A stretch of 11,073 nucleotides of DNA from CAZXWK01 sp964644675. Lineage in GTDB: Bacteria; Actinomycetota; Coriobacteriia; Anaerosomatales; JAAXUF01. Location: NCBI GenBank assembly GCA_964644675.1, contig CAZXWK010000054.1, forward strand, positions 1 through 11,073, read 5' to 3'. Shown piece after piece: positions 1-6,519 of the stretch; position 1 is the first letter of the stretch; each line of letters opens with the position of its first letter. The position numbers and the translations under genes are program-made. A model generated the notes under the pieces. The model was not told the origin of the DNA and did no database searches. It worked only from the letters and a program-made list of their open reading frames with translations.

Positions 1-334
1 CCTTCTCGGCGCGGAACTCCTGCCAGAACGAGAAGATCGCGTTGATGAAGATGACGGCGAAGATCGCCCACCCTAGCTGGGGCATGCCGCCGACGAAGGC
101 GAGCGCGCCGCCCACCCACAGCATGATCGCGAAGAGGTGGTAGAAGTTCTCGAGGAACTTGAAGATGAGCGGGCGGCCCTTGATCTCGCGGATCTCGTTG
201 GGGCCGTACTGCTCGAGGCGTTGCGCCGCCTCCCCGCTCGTCAGTCCCTGCTCGTTCGAACCGAGCGACTCGTAGACCTGCTCGCGCGTGAGCGCCCAAC
301 ACGAGTCGTCAACGCACACGTTCTGGTCGGCCAT
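1..334 (-). CDS. Cation-transporting P-type ATPase, N-terminal fragment (runs off left edge)
   Basis: The first 111 residues of a P-type ATPase are visible; the actuator, phosphorylation and nucleotide-binding domains lie outside the window. The protein opens MADQNVCVDDSCWALTREQV. Residues of about 14-55 look like the cation ATPase N-terminal domain (LTSGEAAQRLEQYGPNEI, the usual 'GLt..ea..rl..yGpNei' pattern). Two membrane helices follow, about 65-80 and 85-100, ending FSFWQEFRAEK, which is typical of the P2-type (Ca/Mg/Na-like) bacterial branch. The ion cannot be told from this part. The start is the ATG at 334; no strong Shine-Dalgarno precedes it, the nearest purine runs being GAGG about 18 bases upstream and a weak GAG closer in. 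It has its own 151-bp upstream gap after a hairpin terminator, so it is probably transcribed separately from kdp. Two cysteines (C7 and C12) precede the domain. Family call is firm; substrate unknown. Confidence 0.88.
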   Translation of the reverse strand, partial: MADQNVCVDDSCWALTREQVYESLGSNEQGLTSGEAAQRLEQYGPNEIREIKGRPLIFKFLENFYHLFAIMLWVGGALAFVGGMPQLGWAIFAVIFINAIFSFWQEFRAEK

Positions 335-352
335 GGCTGGCTCGTTCGCCTC

Positions 353-398
353 GCTTGTGTCGGGATATGCCGCCGAACGCCGTTGCGGCTACCCAAGC
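353..398 (-). promoter_or_regulatory. Possible structured leader upstream of the left P-type ATPase
   Basis: On the minus strand GCTTG (398-394) can pair with CAAGC (357-353), and inside it GCCGC (389-385) with GCGGC (373-369), with a further GG/CC pairing between the two stems and a small GACA bulge. The element ends 18 bases before the ATG, so it would sit in the 5' leader and close to the ribosome site. I could not match it to a riboswitch family I know: it is too short for yybP-ykoY and lacks the M-box and ydaO signatures. Pairing is seen directly; any regulatory role is inferred. Confidence 0.3.
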
Positions 399-400
399 AA

Positions 401-427
401 GATTCCTGAACTCGGGCGCGATTCCTG
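401..427 (-). repeat. Short direct repeat CAGGAATC x2
   Basis: The octamer CAGGAATC (minus strand) occurs at 427-420 and 408-401, 19 bases apart, in the gap upstream of the left ATPase gene. Near two helical turns of spacing would suit a dimeric regulator, but two octamers alone are weak evidence. Confidence 0.3.
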
Positions 428-458
428 CCGACGAGAACGTCAGGTCGGGTGAGCGGTA

Positions 459-479
459 CGCGCCGGGAGGCCCGGCGCG
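459..479 (-). terminator. Hairpin terminator candidate at end of kdp operon
   Basis: A perfect 9-bp inverted repeat, CGCGCCGGG / CCCGGCGCG with a 3-base loop, starts 6 bases after the stop codon of the kdpD N-terminal gene. The stem is all G-C. There is no following T tract (the next bases on the minus strand are TACCG), so it is a strong hairpin but not a classic intrinsic terminator. Such T-less hairpins are common at operon ends in high-GC bacteria. Its position between the operon and the separately led ATPase gene supports the call. Confidence 0.55.
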
Positions 480-485
480 AGGGGA

Positions 486-1607
486 CTACCGTCCAGAAAC
501 AGGAGGTCGTCCCGATTCCGCGACGATGACGACGTCGATGTTGCGCGTCTCGCGCATGATGCGGTTGACGATAGATCCCCGCAGCACCTCGTCCATCCGG
601 CTGCGAGCGGACTGCCCCATGACGATGAACGTGATCTGGTGGGTGCGAGCGAAGTCGATGATCTCGGCGGCGACGTCCTCCCCGGACAGTTCGATGAAGT
701 CGCCCTGCAGCTCACTGGTGAGCGAGCGGAGCGAGTCGACCGCGGCCTGCTCGGCGGCACCCAGCAGGACCGCCGGCGGCTTGACGTGCACCACCCACAG
801 GTCGCCCTGGAGACGGTGCGCGAGCTGGTACCCGCGCCGCACGAGCTTCGCGCTGGAAGGCCGCGGCGTCACGGCCACGAGCACCCGGTCGGTCGCTCCC
901 CACGTCTTGTCGACGTCGTGCGCCGAGATGAACTTCTCGAGGTCGTCATCGACCTCCTCCGCTGTCTTGCGCAGCGACAGCTCGCGGAGCGCGACCAGGT
1001 TGCCCCGGCGAAAGAAGTTGGTCAGCGCCTGGTCGACCTTGTCGGGAGCGTAGATCGCTCCGCGGCGCAGCCGGTTGATGAGCGCGTCAGGCGGCACGTC
1101 GACGAGCTCGACCTCGTCGGCCTCGTCGAGGATGCGGTCGGGGACCGTCTCGCGCACGCACACGCCGGTGATCTCGCAGACGGTGTCGTTGAGGCTCTCG
1201 AAGTGCTGCACGTTGACGGTCGAGAGCACGTTGATCCCCGCGTCGAGCAGTTCCTCGACCGACTGCCACCGCTTCTCGTGCCGCGTCCCCGGGACGTTGG
1301 TGTGCGCGAGCTCATCTACCAGTACGAATGTCGGGTTCCGGTCGATGACCGCATCGGTGTCGAGCTCGGTGAACGTGGTGCCGTGATACTCGATGACCTT
1401 GGGCGGGACGATCTCCAGCCCCTCGACCAGCGCCATCGTGTCGGGCCGCAGGTGCGGCTCGACGTAGCCGATGACGATGTCCTCACCTCGTGAAGCGCGC
1501 CGGTGGGCCTCGGACAGCATGGTGAACGTCTTGCCCACCCCGGCCGCGTAGCCGAGAAAGACCTTGTGGCACCCGCGTTTCCTCGGGGCTTCGTTCCCGG
1601 GCGTCAT
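486..1607 (-). CDS. kdpD: KdpD N-terminal sensor protein: KdpD ATP-binding domain plus Usp domain, no kinase
   Basis: This 373-residue soluble protein matches only the cytoplasmic N-terminal half of the K+ sensor kinase KdpD. Residues about 10-220 are the KdpD domain: Walker A GYAAGVGKT at 19-27, Walker B-like FVLVDELAHTN at 94-104, and the family block GINVLSTVNVQHFESLND at about 124-141. Residues about 240-365 form a universal-stress-protein (Usp) domain, with VLVAVTPRPSSAKLVRRG near its start and FIVMGQSARSR near its end. The protein stops at residue 373, about where full-length KdpD enters its membrane helices; there is no transmembrane segment, histidine box or ATPase domain. The missing half has a counterpart at 8803-7223. 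In E. coli this region modulates the kinase/phosphatase balance; here it would have to act in trans. Start is the ATG at 1607, with GGGGGAGG and a 4-base spacer; it follows kdpC by 16 bp, so it is last in the operon. Confidence 0.93.
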   Translation of the reverse strand: MTPGNEAPRKRGCHKVFLGYAAGVGKTFTMLSEAHRRASRGEDIVIGYVEPHLRPDTMALVEGLEIVPPKVIEYHGTTFTELDTDAVIDRNPTFVLVDELAHTNVPGTRHEKRWQSVEELLDAGINVLSTVNVQHFESLNDTVCEITGVCVRETVPDRILDEADEVELVDVPPDALINRLRRGAIYAPDKVDQALTNFFRRGNLVALRELSLRKTAEEVDDDLEKFISAHDVDKTWGATDRVLVAVTPRPSSAKLVRRGYQLAHRLQGDLWVVHVKPPAVLLGAAEQAAVDSLRSLTSELQGDFIELSGEDVAAEIIDFARTHQITFIVMGQSARSRMDEVLRGSIVNRIMRETRNIDVVIVAESGRPPVSGR

Positions 1608-1623
1608 GCGACCTCCCCCGCCG

Positions 1624-2205
1624 TCACTTCGAGGATAGCGCGTCGAGCGCGAGGTTCAGCTCGAGCACGTTGACCCGAGGCTCGCCGAGCACCCCCAGCT
1701 GGCGTCCGCGCGCGTACCGGTCGACCAGCGCGCGCACGGCCGCGGTCTCGAGCCCGCGCGCCTTGGCCACCCGCTGGACCTGCAGGTACGCCGCAGCCGG
1801 AGAGATGTCGGGATCGAGCCCGCTGGCCGACGACGTGACCAGGTCGACCGGGACGGCTCCCTTCTGGGCGCCGGGGTTCTCGGCGACGGCCTGCTCGACG
1901 CGCGCCCCGACCGCCGCGACGAGCTTCGCGTTGGTCGGCCCCAGGTTGCTCGCACCGGACGCCATCGCGTCGTAGCCGTCGGTGCCGGCCGCTGAGGGGC
2001 GCCCGTGGAAGTACTTCTCGGCGATGAACGACTGCCCGATGAGCGACGACCCGACGACACGCCCGCCGGCGCGAACGAGGCTTCCTTGGGACTTGCTCGG
2101 AAAGACCGCCGCCGAGACGCCCCACACCGCGAGTGGGTAAAGCAGCCCGAACGCCACGATGGTGACGAGCGCCATGCGGACGGAGACGAGGAACGTCCGA
2201 TTCAC
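1624..2205 (-). CDS. kdpC: K+-transporting ATPase subunit C (KdpC)
   Basis: KdpC is the small single-span subunit of the KdpFABC K+ pump, thought to stabilise the complex and help K+ or ATP engagement on the outer face. At 193 residues it is close to E. coli KdpC (about 190). One membrane helix lies at about residues 10-34. The outer domain carries the family blocks in order: GSSLIGQ (52-58), YFHGRPSA (65-72), SNLGPTN (86-92), a DLVTSSASGLDPDISPAA block (121-138), and the C-terminal GEPRVNVLELNLALD (174-188). Start is GTG at 2205, fixed by the TAGGAGG that combines the kdpB stop with the Shine-Dalgarno, five bases upstream. It is tightly spaced between kdpB (9 bp) and the kdpD N-terminal gene (16 bp). 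Nothing is missing. Confidence 0.97.
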   Translation of the reverse strand: MNRTFLVSVRMALVTIVAFGLLYPLAVWGVSAAVFPSKSQGSLVRAGGRVVGSSLIGQSFIAEKYFHGRPSAAGTDGYDAMASGASNLGPTNAKLVAAVGARVEQAVAENPGAQKGAVPVDLVTSSASGLDPDISPAAAYLQVQRVAKARGLETAAVRALVDRYARGRQLGVLGEPRVNVLELNLALDALSSK

Positions 2206-2217
2206 GGTGGCCTCCTA
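2203..2217 (-). promoter_or_regulatory. kdpB stop / kdpC ribosome site junction
   Basis: Minus strand reads TAGGAGGCCACCGTG: the kdpB stop TAG is the first part of the Shine-Dalgarno AGGAGG, then five bases, then the GTG start of kdpC. This decides the kdpC start and suggests translational coupling. Confidence 0.8.
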
Positions 2218-4296
2218 CCCGATCCCGAGAGCCACGAGCACGACGTCGATGGCCTTGATGCCGATGAACGGAAGGATGATGCCGCCCAGCCCGTAGACGA
2301 GCAGGTTGCGCCTGAGCAGCGCGCCCGCGCCGACCGGACGGTACTTCACCCCGCGCAGAGCGAGCGGGATGAGCGCGACGATGATCAGCGCGTTGAAGAT
2401 GACGGCGCTCATGATCGCGCTCTGGGGCGAGTGCAGGCCCATCACGTTGAGCTTGCCGAGCTCCGGGTGGGTCACCATGAACATCGCCGGGATGATCGCG
2501 AAGTACTTCGCGACGTCGTTGGCGATCGAGAACGTGGTGAGCGATCCTCGCGTCATGAGCAGCTGCTTGCCGATCGCGACGATCTCGATGAGCTTGGTCG
2601 GGTCCGAGTCGAGGTCGACCATGTTCCCGGCCTCTTTGGCCGCGCTGGTCCCCGAGTTCATCGCCACGCCGACGTCTGCCTGGGCAAGCGCCGGCGCGTC
2701 GTTGGTGCCGTCGCCGGTCATCGCGACGAGTTTCCCGCTCGCCTGTTCCTGCCGGATGAGCTCCATCTTGGTCTCGGGCGTGGCCTGCGCGAGGAAGTCG
2801 TCCACGCCGGCCTCCATCGCGATGACCGCCGCAGTGATCGGGTTGTCGCCGGTGATCATGACGGTGCGGATACCCATCGCGCGCAGCTGGTCGAACCGTT
2901 CCCGGATGCCGCCCTTCACGATGTCCTTGAGGTGCACCACGCCGAGCGCCCGCGGTCCCCTCGAGACCACGAGCGGAGTGCCGCCGGCCTCGGACACGTG
3001 TCGTACCTGGGTCTCGAGTTCCGGCGGTACGGAGCCGCCGATCGACTCCACCCACGCGATGACCGCGTCGCTCGCGCCCTTGCGGATCTGCTCGCCATCC
3101 ACGTCCACCCCGCTCATCCGGGTCTGCGCGGTGAACGGGATGAACACGGTGGTGTCCTCGTGCAGGTGCCGCTCGCGGATGCCGAACTGCTTGGCGAGCA
3201 CCACGATCGAACGGCCCTCGGGCGTCTCGTCCGAGAGCGAAGCGAGCTGCGCCGCGTCAGCGACCTCGGCCTCAGTGACGCCGGGGACCGGCAGGAACTC
3301 GGCCGCTTGGCGGTTGCCGAACGTGATGGTCCCGGTCTTGTCGAGCAGCAGCGTGTCGACGTCGCCGGCCGCCTCGACCGCACGGCCCGACATCGCGAGC
3401 ACGTTGCGCTGGATGAGCCGGTCCATCCCCGCGATGCCGATCGCCGAGAGCAGCCCGCCGATCGTCGTGGGGATGAGGCACACGAGCAACGCGATGAGCA
3501 CGCCGACCGACACGTCGCCGTGCGAGTAGGTCGCGAACGACTTCAGGCTCATCACCACGAGCAGGAAGATGATCGTGAGCACGATGAGAAGGATGTCGAG
3601 CGCGATCTCGTTGGGCGTCTTCTGCCGGCTCGCGCCCTCGACGAGCGAGATCATGCGGTCGAGGAACGTCTTGCCCGGGTCGGAAGTGATGCGCACCACG
3701 ATCCGGTCCGAGAGGACCTTGGTCCCGCCCGTGACCGCCGACCGGTCTCCGCCACTCTCTCGGATGACCGGCGCCGACTCGCCAGTGATGGCCGATTCGT
3801 CCACCGAGGCGATGCCCTCGATCACGTCACCGTCGCCCGGGATGATCTCGTTCGCCTCGACCACCACCACGTCGCCGCGCCGAAGCTCGGACGCGACGAC
3901 CTGCTCGGCGCCGCCGTGGATGCCGTTCACGCGGTTTGCCATGGTGTCGGTCTTCATCGTGCGCAGCGCGTCGGCCTGGGCCTTGCCCCTACCCTCAGCC
4001 ATCGCCTCGGCGAAGTTGGCGAACAGCACCGTGAACCAGAGCCACAGCGCGATGCCGACCAGGAACCCGCTGTCGCGACCGCCGGAGGCCAGCGACTGTA
4101 CCGCGTACACGGTCGTGATGACGCTGCCGATCTCGACGACCAGCATGACCGGGTTGCGGTACAGGGTCCTCGGGTCGAGCTTCACGAGCGCGTCCGTGAC
4201 CGCACGCCCCACCAGCGCAGGATCGGTCACCACTCCCCGCTTCGGGGATGCCTCCTCGTGGGCCTCGGTGACTTCGACGCTGTTCGTCTTGCTCAT
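2215..4296 (-). CDS. kdpB: K+-transporting ATPase subunit B (KdpB), catalytic P-type ATPase
   Basis: KdpB is the ATP-hydrolysing P1A-type ATPase subunit that powers K+ uptake by KdpFABC in the cell membrane. At 693 residues it is full length. Visible motifs: actuator TGES at 171-174 (S174 corresponds to E. coli S162, the inhibitory phosphorylation site); the membrane motif CLIPTTIGGLLSAIGIAGMD around 273-292; phosphorylation motif DKTGT with D319 (E. coli D307); KGA at 407-409 in the nucleotide domain; TGDGTNDAP at 527-535; and NDVAKYF, with D594 and K597 matching the E. coli D583/K586 pair that couples ATP hydrolysis to ion movement. The N-terminal tail is roughly 10 residues longer than in E. 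coli. Start is ATG 4296, set by TAGGAGG shared with the kdpA stop. All catalytic residues are present, so the pump should be active. Confidence 0.98.
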   Translation of the reverse strand: MSKTNSVEVTEAHEEASPKRGVVTDPALVGRAVTDALVKLDPRTLYRNPVMLVVEIGSVITTVYAVQSLASGGRDSGFLVGIALWLWFTVLFANFAEAMAEGRGKAQADALRTMKTDTMANRVNGIHGGAEQVVASELRRGDVVVVEANEIIPGDGDVIEGIASVDESAITGESAPVIRESGGDRSAVTGGTKVLSDRIVVRITSDPGKTFLDRMISLVEGASRQKTPNEIALDILLIVLTIIFLLVVMSLKSFATYSHGDVSVGVLIALLVCLIPTTIGGLLSAIGIAGMDRLIQRNVLAMSGRAVEAAGDVDTLLLDKTGTITFGNRQAAEFLPVPGVTEAEVADAAQLASLSDETPEGRSIVVLAKQFGIRERHLHEDTTVFIPFTAQTRMSGVDVDGEQIRKGASDAVIAWVESIGGSVPPELETQVRHVSEAGGTPLVVSRGPRALGVVHLKDIVKGGIRERFDQLRAMGIRTVMITGDNPITAAVIAMEAGVDDFLAQATPETKMELIRQEQASGKLVAMTGDGTNDAPALAQADVGVAMNSGTSAAKEAGNMVDLDSDPTKLIEIVAIGKQLLMTRGSLTTFSIANDVAKYFAIIPAMFMVTHPELGKLNVMGLHSPQSAIMSAVIFNALIIVALIPLALRGVKYRPVGAGALLRRNLLVYGLGGIILPFIGIKAIDVVLVALGIG

Positions 4297-4308
4297 CGCG
4301 TCCTCCTA
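4294..4308 (-). promoter_or_regulatory. kdpA stop / kdpB ribosome site junction
   Basis: Minus strand reads TAGGAGGACGCGATG: kdpA stop TAG fused into the Shine-Dalgarno, five bases, then the ATG of kdpB. Same geometry as the kdpF/kdpA and kdpB/kdpC junctions. Confidence 0.8.
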
Positions 4309-6033
4309 GAACAACCGGCCGGCATGCATCAGCAGCTGCTCGAGGACCGGCCCCAGTGCGTACACCGGAAAGAAGGTGAGGGCCCCGACGATGACGATCA
4401 CTCCGACAAGCAGGCCCACGAACAGCGGCCCGTCGGTCGGGAAGGTCCCCGAGGAGGCGGGCGCGACCTTCTTGACCGCCATCGACCCCGCGATGCCCAG
4501 GACCGGGATGATGAACAGGTAGCGCCCGACGAGCATCGTGACGCCCAAGGCGACGGTGTAAAACGGTGCGGCCGCGTTGAGACCCGCGAACGCCGAGCCG
4601 TTGTTGCCGACCGCCGACGTCGCGGCGTAGAGGATCTCGGACAGGCCGTGAGGCCCGGGGTTGGCGATCGACGCGAGCGCCATAGGCAGCACGGCGGCGA
4701 TGCCGGCGACCACCAGGATGCCCGCCTCGAGCACGAGCACCGCGAGCATCGCGAGCTTCATGTCGGTCGGCCCGATCTTCTTGCCGAGATACTCGGGCGT
4801 ACGGCCCACCATCAGACCGGCGATGAAGACCGCGATGATTGCGAACACGAGCATGCCGTACAGGCCTGACCCGACTCCGCCGAACACGATCTCGCCGAGC
4901 GCGATGTTGAGCATGGCCATGCCCCCGGCGAGCGGGGTCAGGCTGTCGTGGCTCGCGTCGACCGCGCCACAGGAGGCCGCCGTCGTGGCGTTCGCGAAGA
5001 TCGCAGACTGCGCGATGCCGTTGCGCACCTCCTTGCCCTCCATGTTGCCGCCGGGGCTCGTGGCGCTCGCCGCCTGGTTCGCTCCCGCGCGCGTGAGGTT
5101 GGGGTTCCCGGCCCGCTCGAACCCGTAGATGACCGTCAGGCCCACCGCGAACAGCACGATCATCGCCGCTAGCAGCACCCAGCCCTGGCGCGAGTTCCCC
5201 GCGAAGTCGCCCACCATGCACGCGAGCCCCGCGGGAATCAGGAGGATCGCGAAGGCCTGGAGCACGTTGGTGAGCGGTGTCGGGTTCTCGTACGGATGCG
5301 CGGAGTTCGCGTTGAAGAACCCACCCCCGTTGGTGCCCAGTTCCTTGATGGCCTCCTGTGACGCGACCGGGCCCTGGGCGATCGTCTGCGACCCGCCCTC
5401 GAGCGTCCTGATCGTGATCGGCCCGGACACGTTCTGGATCACGCCCTGCGAGACGAGTACCAGGGAGAACGCGAGAGAGAGCGGCAGCAGCACGTAGAGG
5501 CACGCGCGCACCAGGTCCACCCAGAAGTTGCCGATCTCCTTGCGACCGACGCGGGTCAGCCCCCGGACGAACGCGACGGCGACGGCAATGCCCACGCCCG
5601 CCGAGATGAAGTTCTGCCAGGTCAACCCGACCATCTGGGTCAGGTAGCTGACCCCCGTTTCGCCCGCGTACGCCTGCCAGTCCGTGTTGGTCACGAAGGC
5701 CACGGCGGTGTTGAAGGCGAGCAGTGAGGGCATGCCGGCAACGTGCGCGGGGTTCAGCGGCAGTACGCCCTGCAGCCGAAGCAGCAGGAAGAGGAACACG
5801 AGGCACACCAACGCGAACATGATGACCGACAGCGCGTAGACCGACCATGTCATCTCCCCGTCGGGATTGATGCCGGTGAGCCGGTAGGTGAGCCGCTCGA
5901 CCGGCGACGCGACCCGGTCAAGGACGGTGCTCTGTCCGCTGAACACGCGAAAGAGGTAGCGCCCCATCGGCCGCGCGCAGGCGACGACGAGCACGAGGAA
6001 GATCGCGAGCTGCACGCCATCTGCAACAGGCAC
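4306..6033 (-). CDS. kdpA: K+-transporting ATPase subunit A (KdpA), K+-binding subunit
   Basis: KdpA is the channel-like subunit that selects and takes up K+ in the KdpFABC pump; it belongs to the superfamily of K+ transporters with four pore loops. It has 575 residues, slightly longer than E. coli KdpA (557), and about ten hydrophobic segments. The four filter loops are visible: FNTAVAFVTNTDWQ (107-120; Q120 corresponds to E. coli Q116), ELGTNGGGFFNANSAHP (231-247), TTAASCGAVDASHDS (350-364) and ATSAVGNNGSAF (471-482). The first loop reads NTDWQ where E. coli has NTNWQ, a mild difference. Start is GTG 6033 (MPVADGVQ), preceded at five bases by TAGGAGG, in which the kdpF stop is embedded. It is followed after 9 bp by kdpB. 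Complete and apparently functional. Confidence 0.97.
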   Translation of the reverse strand: MPVADGVQLAIFLVLVVACARPMGRYLFRVFSGQSTVLDRVASPVERLTYRLTGINPDGEMTWSVYALSVIMFALVCLVFLFLLLRLQGVLPLNPAHVAGMPSLLAFNTAVAFVTNTDWQAYAGETGVSYLTQMVGLTWQNFISAGVGIAVAVAFVRGLTRVGRKEIGNFWVDLVRACLYVLLPLSLAFSLVLVSQGVIQNVSGPITIRTLEGGSQTIAQGPVASQEAIKELGTNGGGFFNANSAHPYENPTPLTNVLQAFAILLIPAGLACMVGDFAGNSRQGWVLLAAMIVLFAVGLTVIYGFERAGNPNLTRAGANQAASATSPGGNMEGKEVRNGIAQSAIFANATTAASCGAVDASHDSLTPLAGGMAMLNIALGEIVFGGVGSGLYGMLVFAIIAVFIAGLMVGRTPEYLGKKIGPTDMKLAMLAVLVLEAGILVVAGIAAVLPMALASIANPGPHGLSEILYAATSAVGNNGSAFAGLNAAAPFYTVALGVTMLVGRYLFIIPVLGIAGSMAVKKVAPASSGTFPTDGPLFVGLLVGVIVIVGALTFFPVYALGPVLEQLLMHAGRLF

Positions 6034-6045
6034 GGTGTCCTCCTA
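6031..6045 (-). promoter_or_regulatory. kdpF stop / kdpA ribosome site junction
   Basis: Minus strand reads TAGGAGGACACCGTG: the kdpF stop TAG overlaps AGGAGG, then five bases, then the GTG start of kdpA. This fixes the GTG start and argues for coupled translation. Confidence 0.8.
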
Positions 6046-6132
6046 CAGCCGCTCGGGGTTGATGAGCGCCCACAGCAGGTATGCCAGGACGCCGAGAGCG
6101 ATGCTCCCGACGATGGCGTGCTCGGCGCTCAT
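6043..6132 (-). CDS. kdpF: K+-transporting ATPase subunit F (KdpF), 29 residues
   Basis: A 29-residue protein, exactly the length of E. coli KdpF, beginning MSAEHAIVGS and ending YLLWALINPERL. The C-terminal pattern 'YL..AL..PE+(F/L)' is the KdpF signature, and residues about 6-23 form one membrane helix. KdpF binds at the KdpA-KdpB interface and behaves as a lipid-like stabiliser of the pump. It ends TAG inside the Shine-Dalgarno of kdpA. Its ATG overlaps the stop of the preceding small gene by four bases (ATGA), so the two are likely translationally coupled. Too short for usual gene callers and easily missed. Confidence 0.93.
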   Translation of the reverse strand: MSAEHAIVGSIALGVLAYLLWALINPERL

Positions 6133-6233
6133 CGTCCGCCCACGATCCGGTCGGCGAGGGCCACGTAGCCCGCGCAGGCCGCCGCGAAGCCGATGAATCC
6201 TGCCACCACGAGGATGTCAGCGAAGATGTTCAC
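6129..6233 (-). CDS. 34-residue single-span membrane protein upstream of kdpF
   Basis: A short GTG-started gene encoding a 34-residue protein, MNIFADILVVAGFIGFAA at the N-terminus and GYVALADRIVGGR at the C-terminus. Residues about 5-25 are hydrophobic, followed by a short charged tail, so a single membrane span is likely. Support for it being real: AAGGAGG lies five bases before the GTG, the stop overlaps the kdpF start as ATGA, and it sits inside the tight kdp gene series. It is not KdpF itself, since the true kdpF follows. I recall that short ORFs with a 'Y...(c/a)dR' tail occur before kdpF or kdpA in other genomes, but I cannot verify that here. It may be an additional small subunit or regulator of the Kdp pump; function is unassigned. 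Confidence 0.72.
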   Translation of the reverse strand: MNIFADILVVAGFIGFAAACAGYVALADRIVGGR

Positions 6234-6253
6234 GTGCGCCTCCTTGAACCGTG

Positions 6254-6364
6254 CTAGCGCCGAGGCCGACGCTTGATGTGAGCGTTTCGCCTCTGGTGTG
6301 AGCTCCACGCCCAGGCGACGCCGATGACGACCGCCGCCACGAGCAGATACAGCGTCGTGGTCAC
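6254..6364 (-). CDS. 36-residue putative membrane microprotein, first gene of the kdp series
   Basis: A GTG-started frame encoding MTTTLYLLVAAVVIGVAWAW then a strongly basic tail ending IKRRPRR. Residues about 5-20 form one membrane helix; the Arg/Lys tail predicts an N-out, C-in orientation. I prefer the GTG at 6364 because GGAG lies seven bases upstream. An upstream GTG at 6436 in the same frame would give 60 residues with a polar, acidic extension, but has no comparable ribosome site and would cover the leader hairpins. The stop is 20 bp before the next small gene. I do not recognise the family. It could be a Kdp accessory protein, a leader peptide or, less likely, chance coding; the ribosome site, helix and position favour a real gene. 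Confidence 0.5.
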   Translation of the reverse strand: MTTTLYLLVAAVVIGVAWAWSSHQRRNAHIKRRPRR

Positions 6365-6385
6365 TCGCGCACTCCGATCCGTCTG

Positions 6386-6422
6386 GTCCCCGACGAGGGA
6401 CGTCTCTGACTCTGCATCAGAG
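6386..6422 (-). promoter_or_regulatory. Leader hairpins, two of them mutually exclusive, before the kdp genes
   Basis: On the minus strand CTCTG/CAGAG (6422-6418 with 6414-6410, 3-base loop) competes with CTCTGA/TCAGAG (6422-6417 with 6409-6404, 7-base loop), since both use the same 5' arm. A third hairpin, GTCCC/GGGAC (6401-6397 with 6390-6386, 6-base loop), follows 22 bases before the preferred start of the first microprotein. Pairing is visible; the leader role is inferred and the stems are short. Confidence 0.3.
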
Positions 6423-6448
6423 TGTGCGCTGAGCACCGTTGCGCGAGC

Positions 6449-6475
6449 GTGAAGCGCGCGCGACCGGGTGTGAAG
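6449..6475 (-). promoter_or_regulatory. Putative KdpE operator: CTTCAC direct repeats 21 bp apart
   Basis: In the 155-bp gap between kdpE and the kdp genes the minus strand carries TTCTTCACACCC and, 21 bases on, GCTTCACGCTC. The shared hexamer CTTCAC lies at 6475-6470 and 6454-6449, on the same face of the helix (two turns), as expected for a tandem-binding OmpR/KdpE-type regulator. The first copy with its flank (CATTCTTCACACCCGG) resembles, from memory, the T-rich TTTACACCCCGCC part of the E. coli kdp operator. I see no convincing -10 box at a fixed distance, so the promoter itself is not placed. Confidence 0.38.
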
Positions 6476-6519
6476 AATGTGCTAAGGCTGCGTCGGTGCC
6501 GCTGAGCTGCCGAGAAGTG

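Noticed and set aside
137..409. A plus-strand 90-codon frame over the left ATPase start
   Set aside because: It is antisense to a recognisable ATPase N-terminus and has no family resemblance or ribosome site.
335..485. Possible c-di-AMP (ydaO), M-box or yybP-ykoY riboswitch before the left ATPase
   Set aside because: I looked for the conserved cores of these families on the minus strand and found only loose resemblance, such as GGGTAGCC; the paired region is also too short.
1604..3055. A 483-codon minus-strand frame across kdpB and kdpC
   Set aside because: Out-of-frame shadow with Arg/His/Gly-rich sequence, no domain, and fully covered by conserved genes.
2005..4869. A 954-codon open frame on the plus strand opposite kdpC, kdpB and part of kdpA
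   Set aside because: Its translation is dominated by D, R, H and E in low-complexity runs without any recognisable domain, and it lies wholly antisense to three clearly conserved genes. It is the usual stop-free antisense frame caused by GC-rich third positions.
3995..5848. A 617-codon minus-strand frame overlapping kdpA and kdpB
   Set aside because: Arg/Gly/Ala-rich out-of-frame translation of kdpA and kdpB; the true frame gives all KdpA pore motifs.
6277..6303. TGTGAGC repeated 20 bp apart (plus strand)
   Set aside because: A 7-base repeat inside the coding frame of the first microprotein; too short, and explained equally well by chance.
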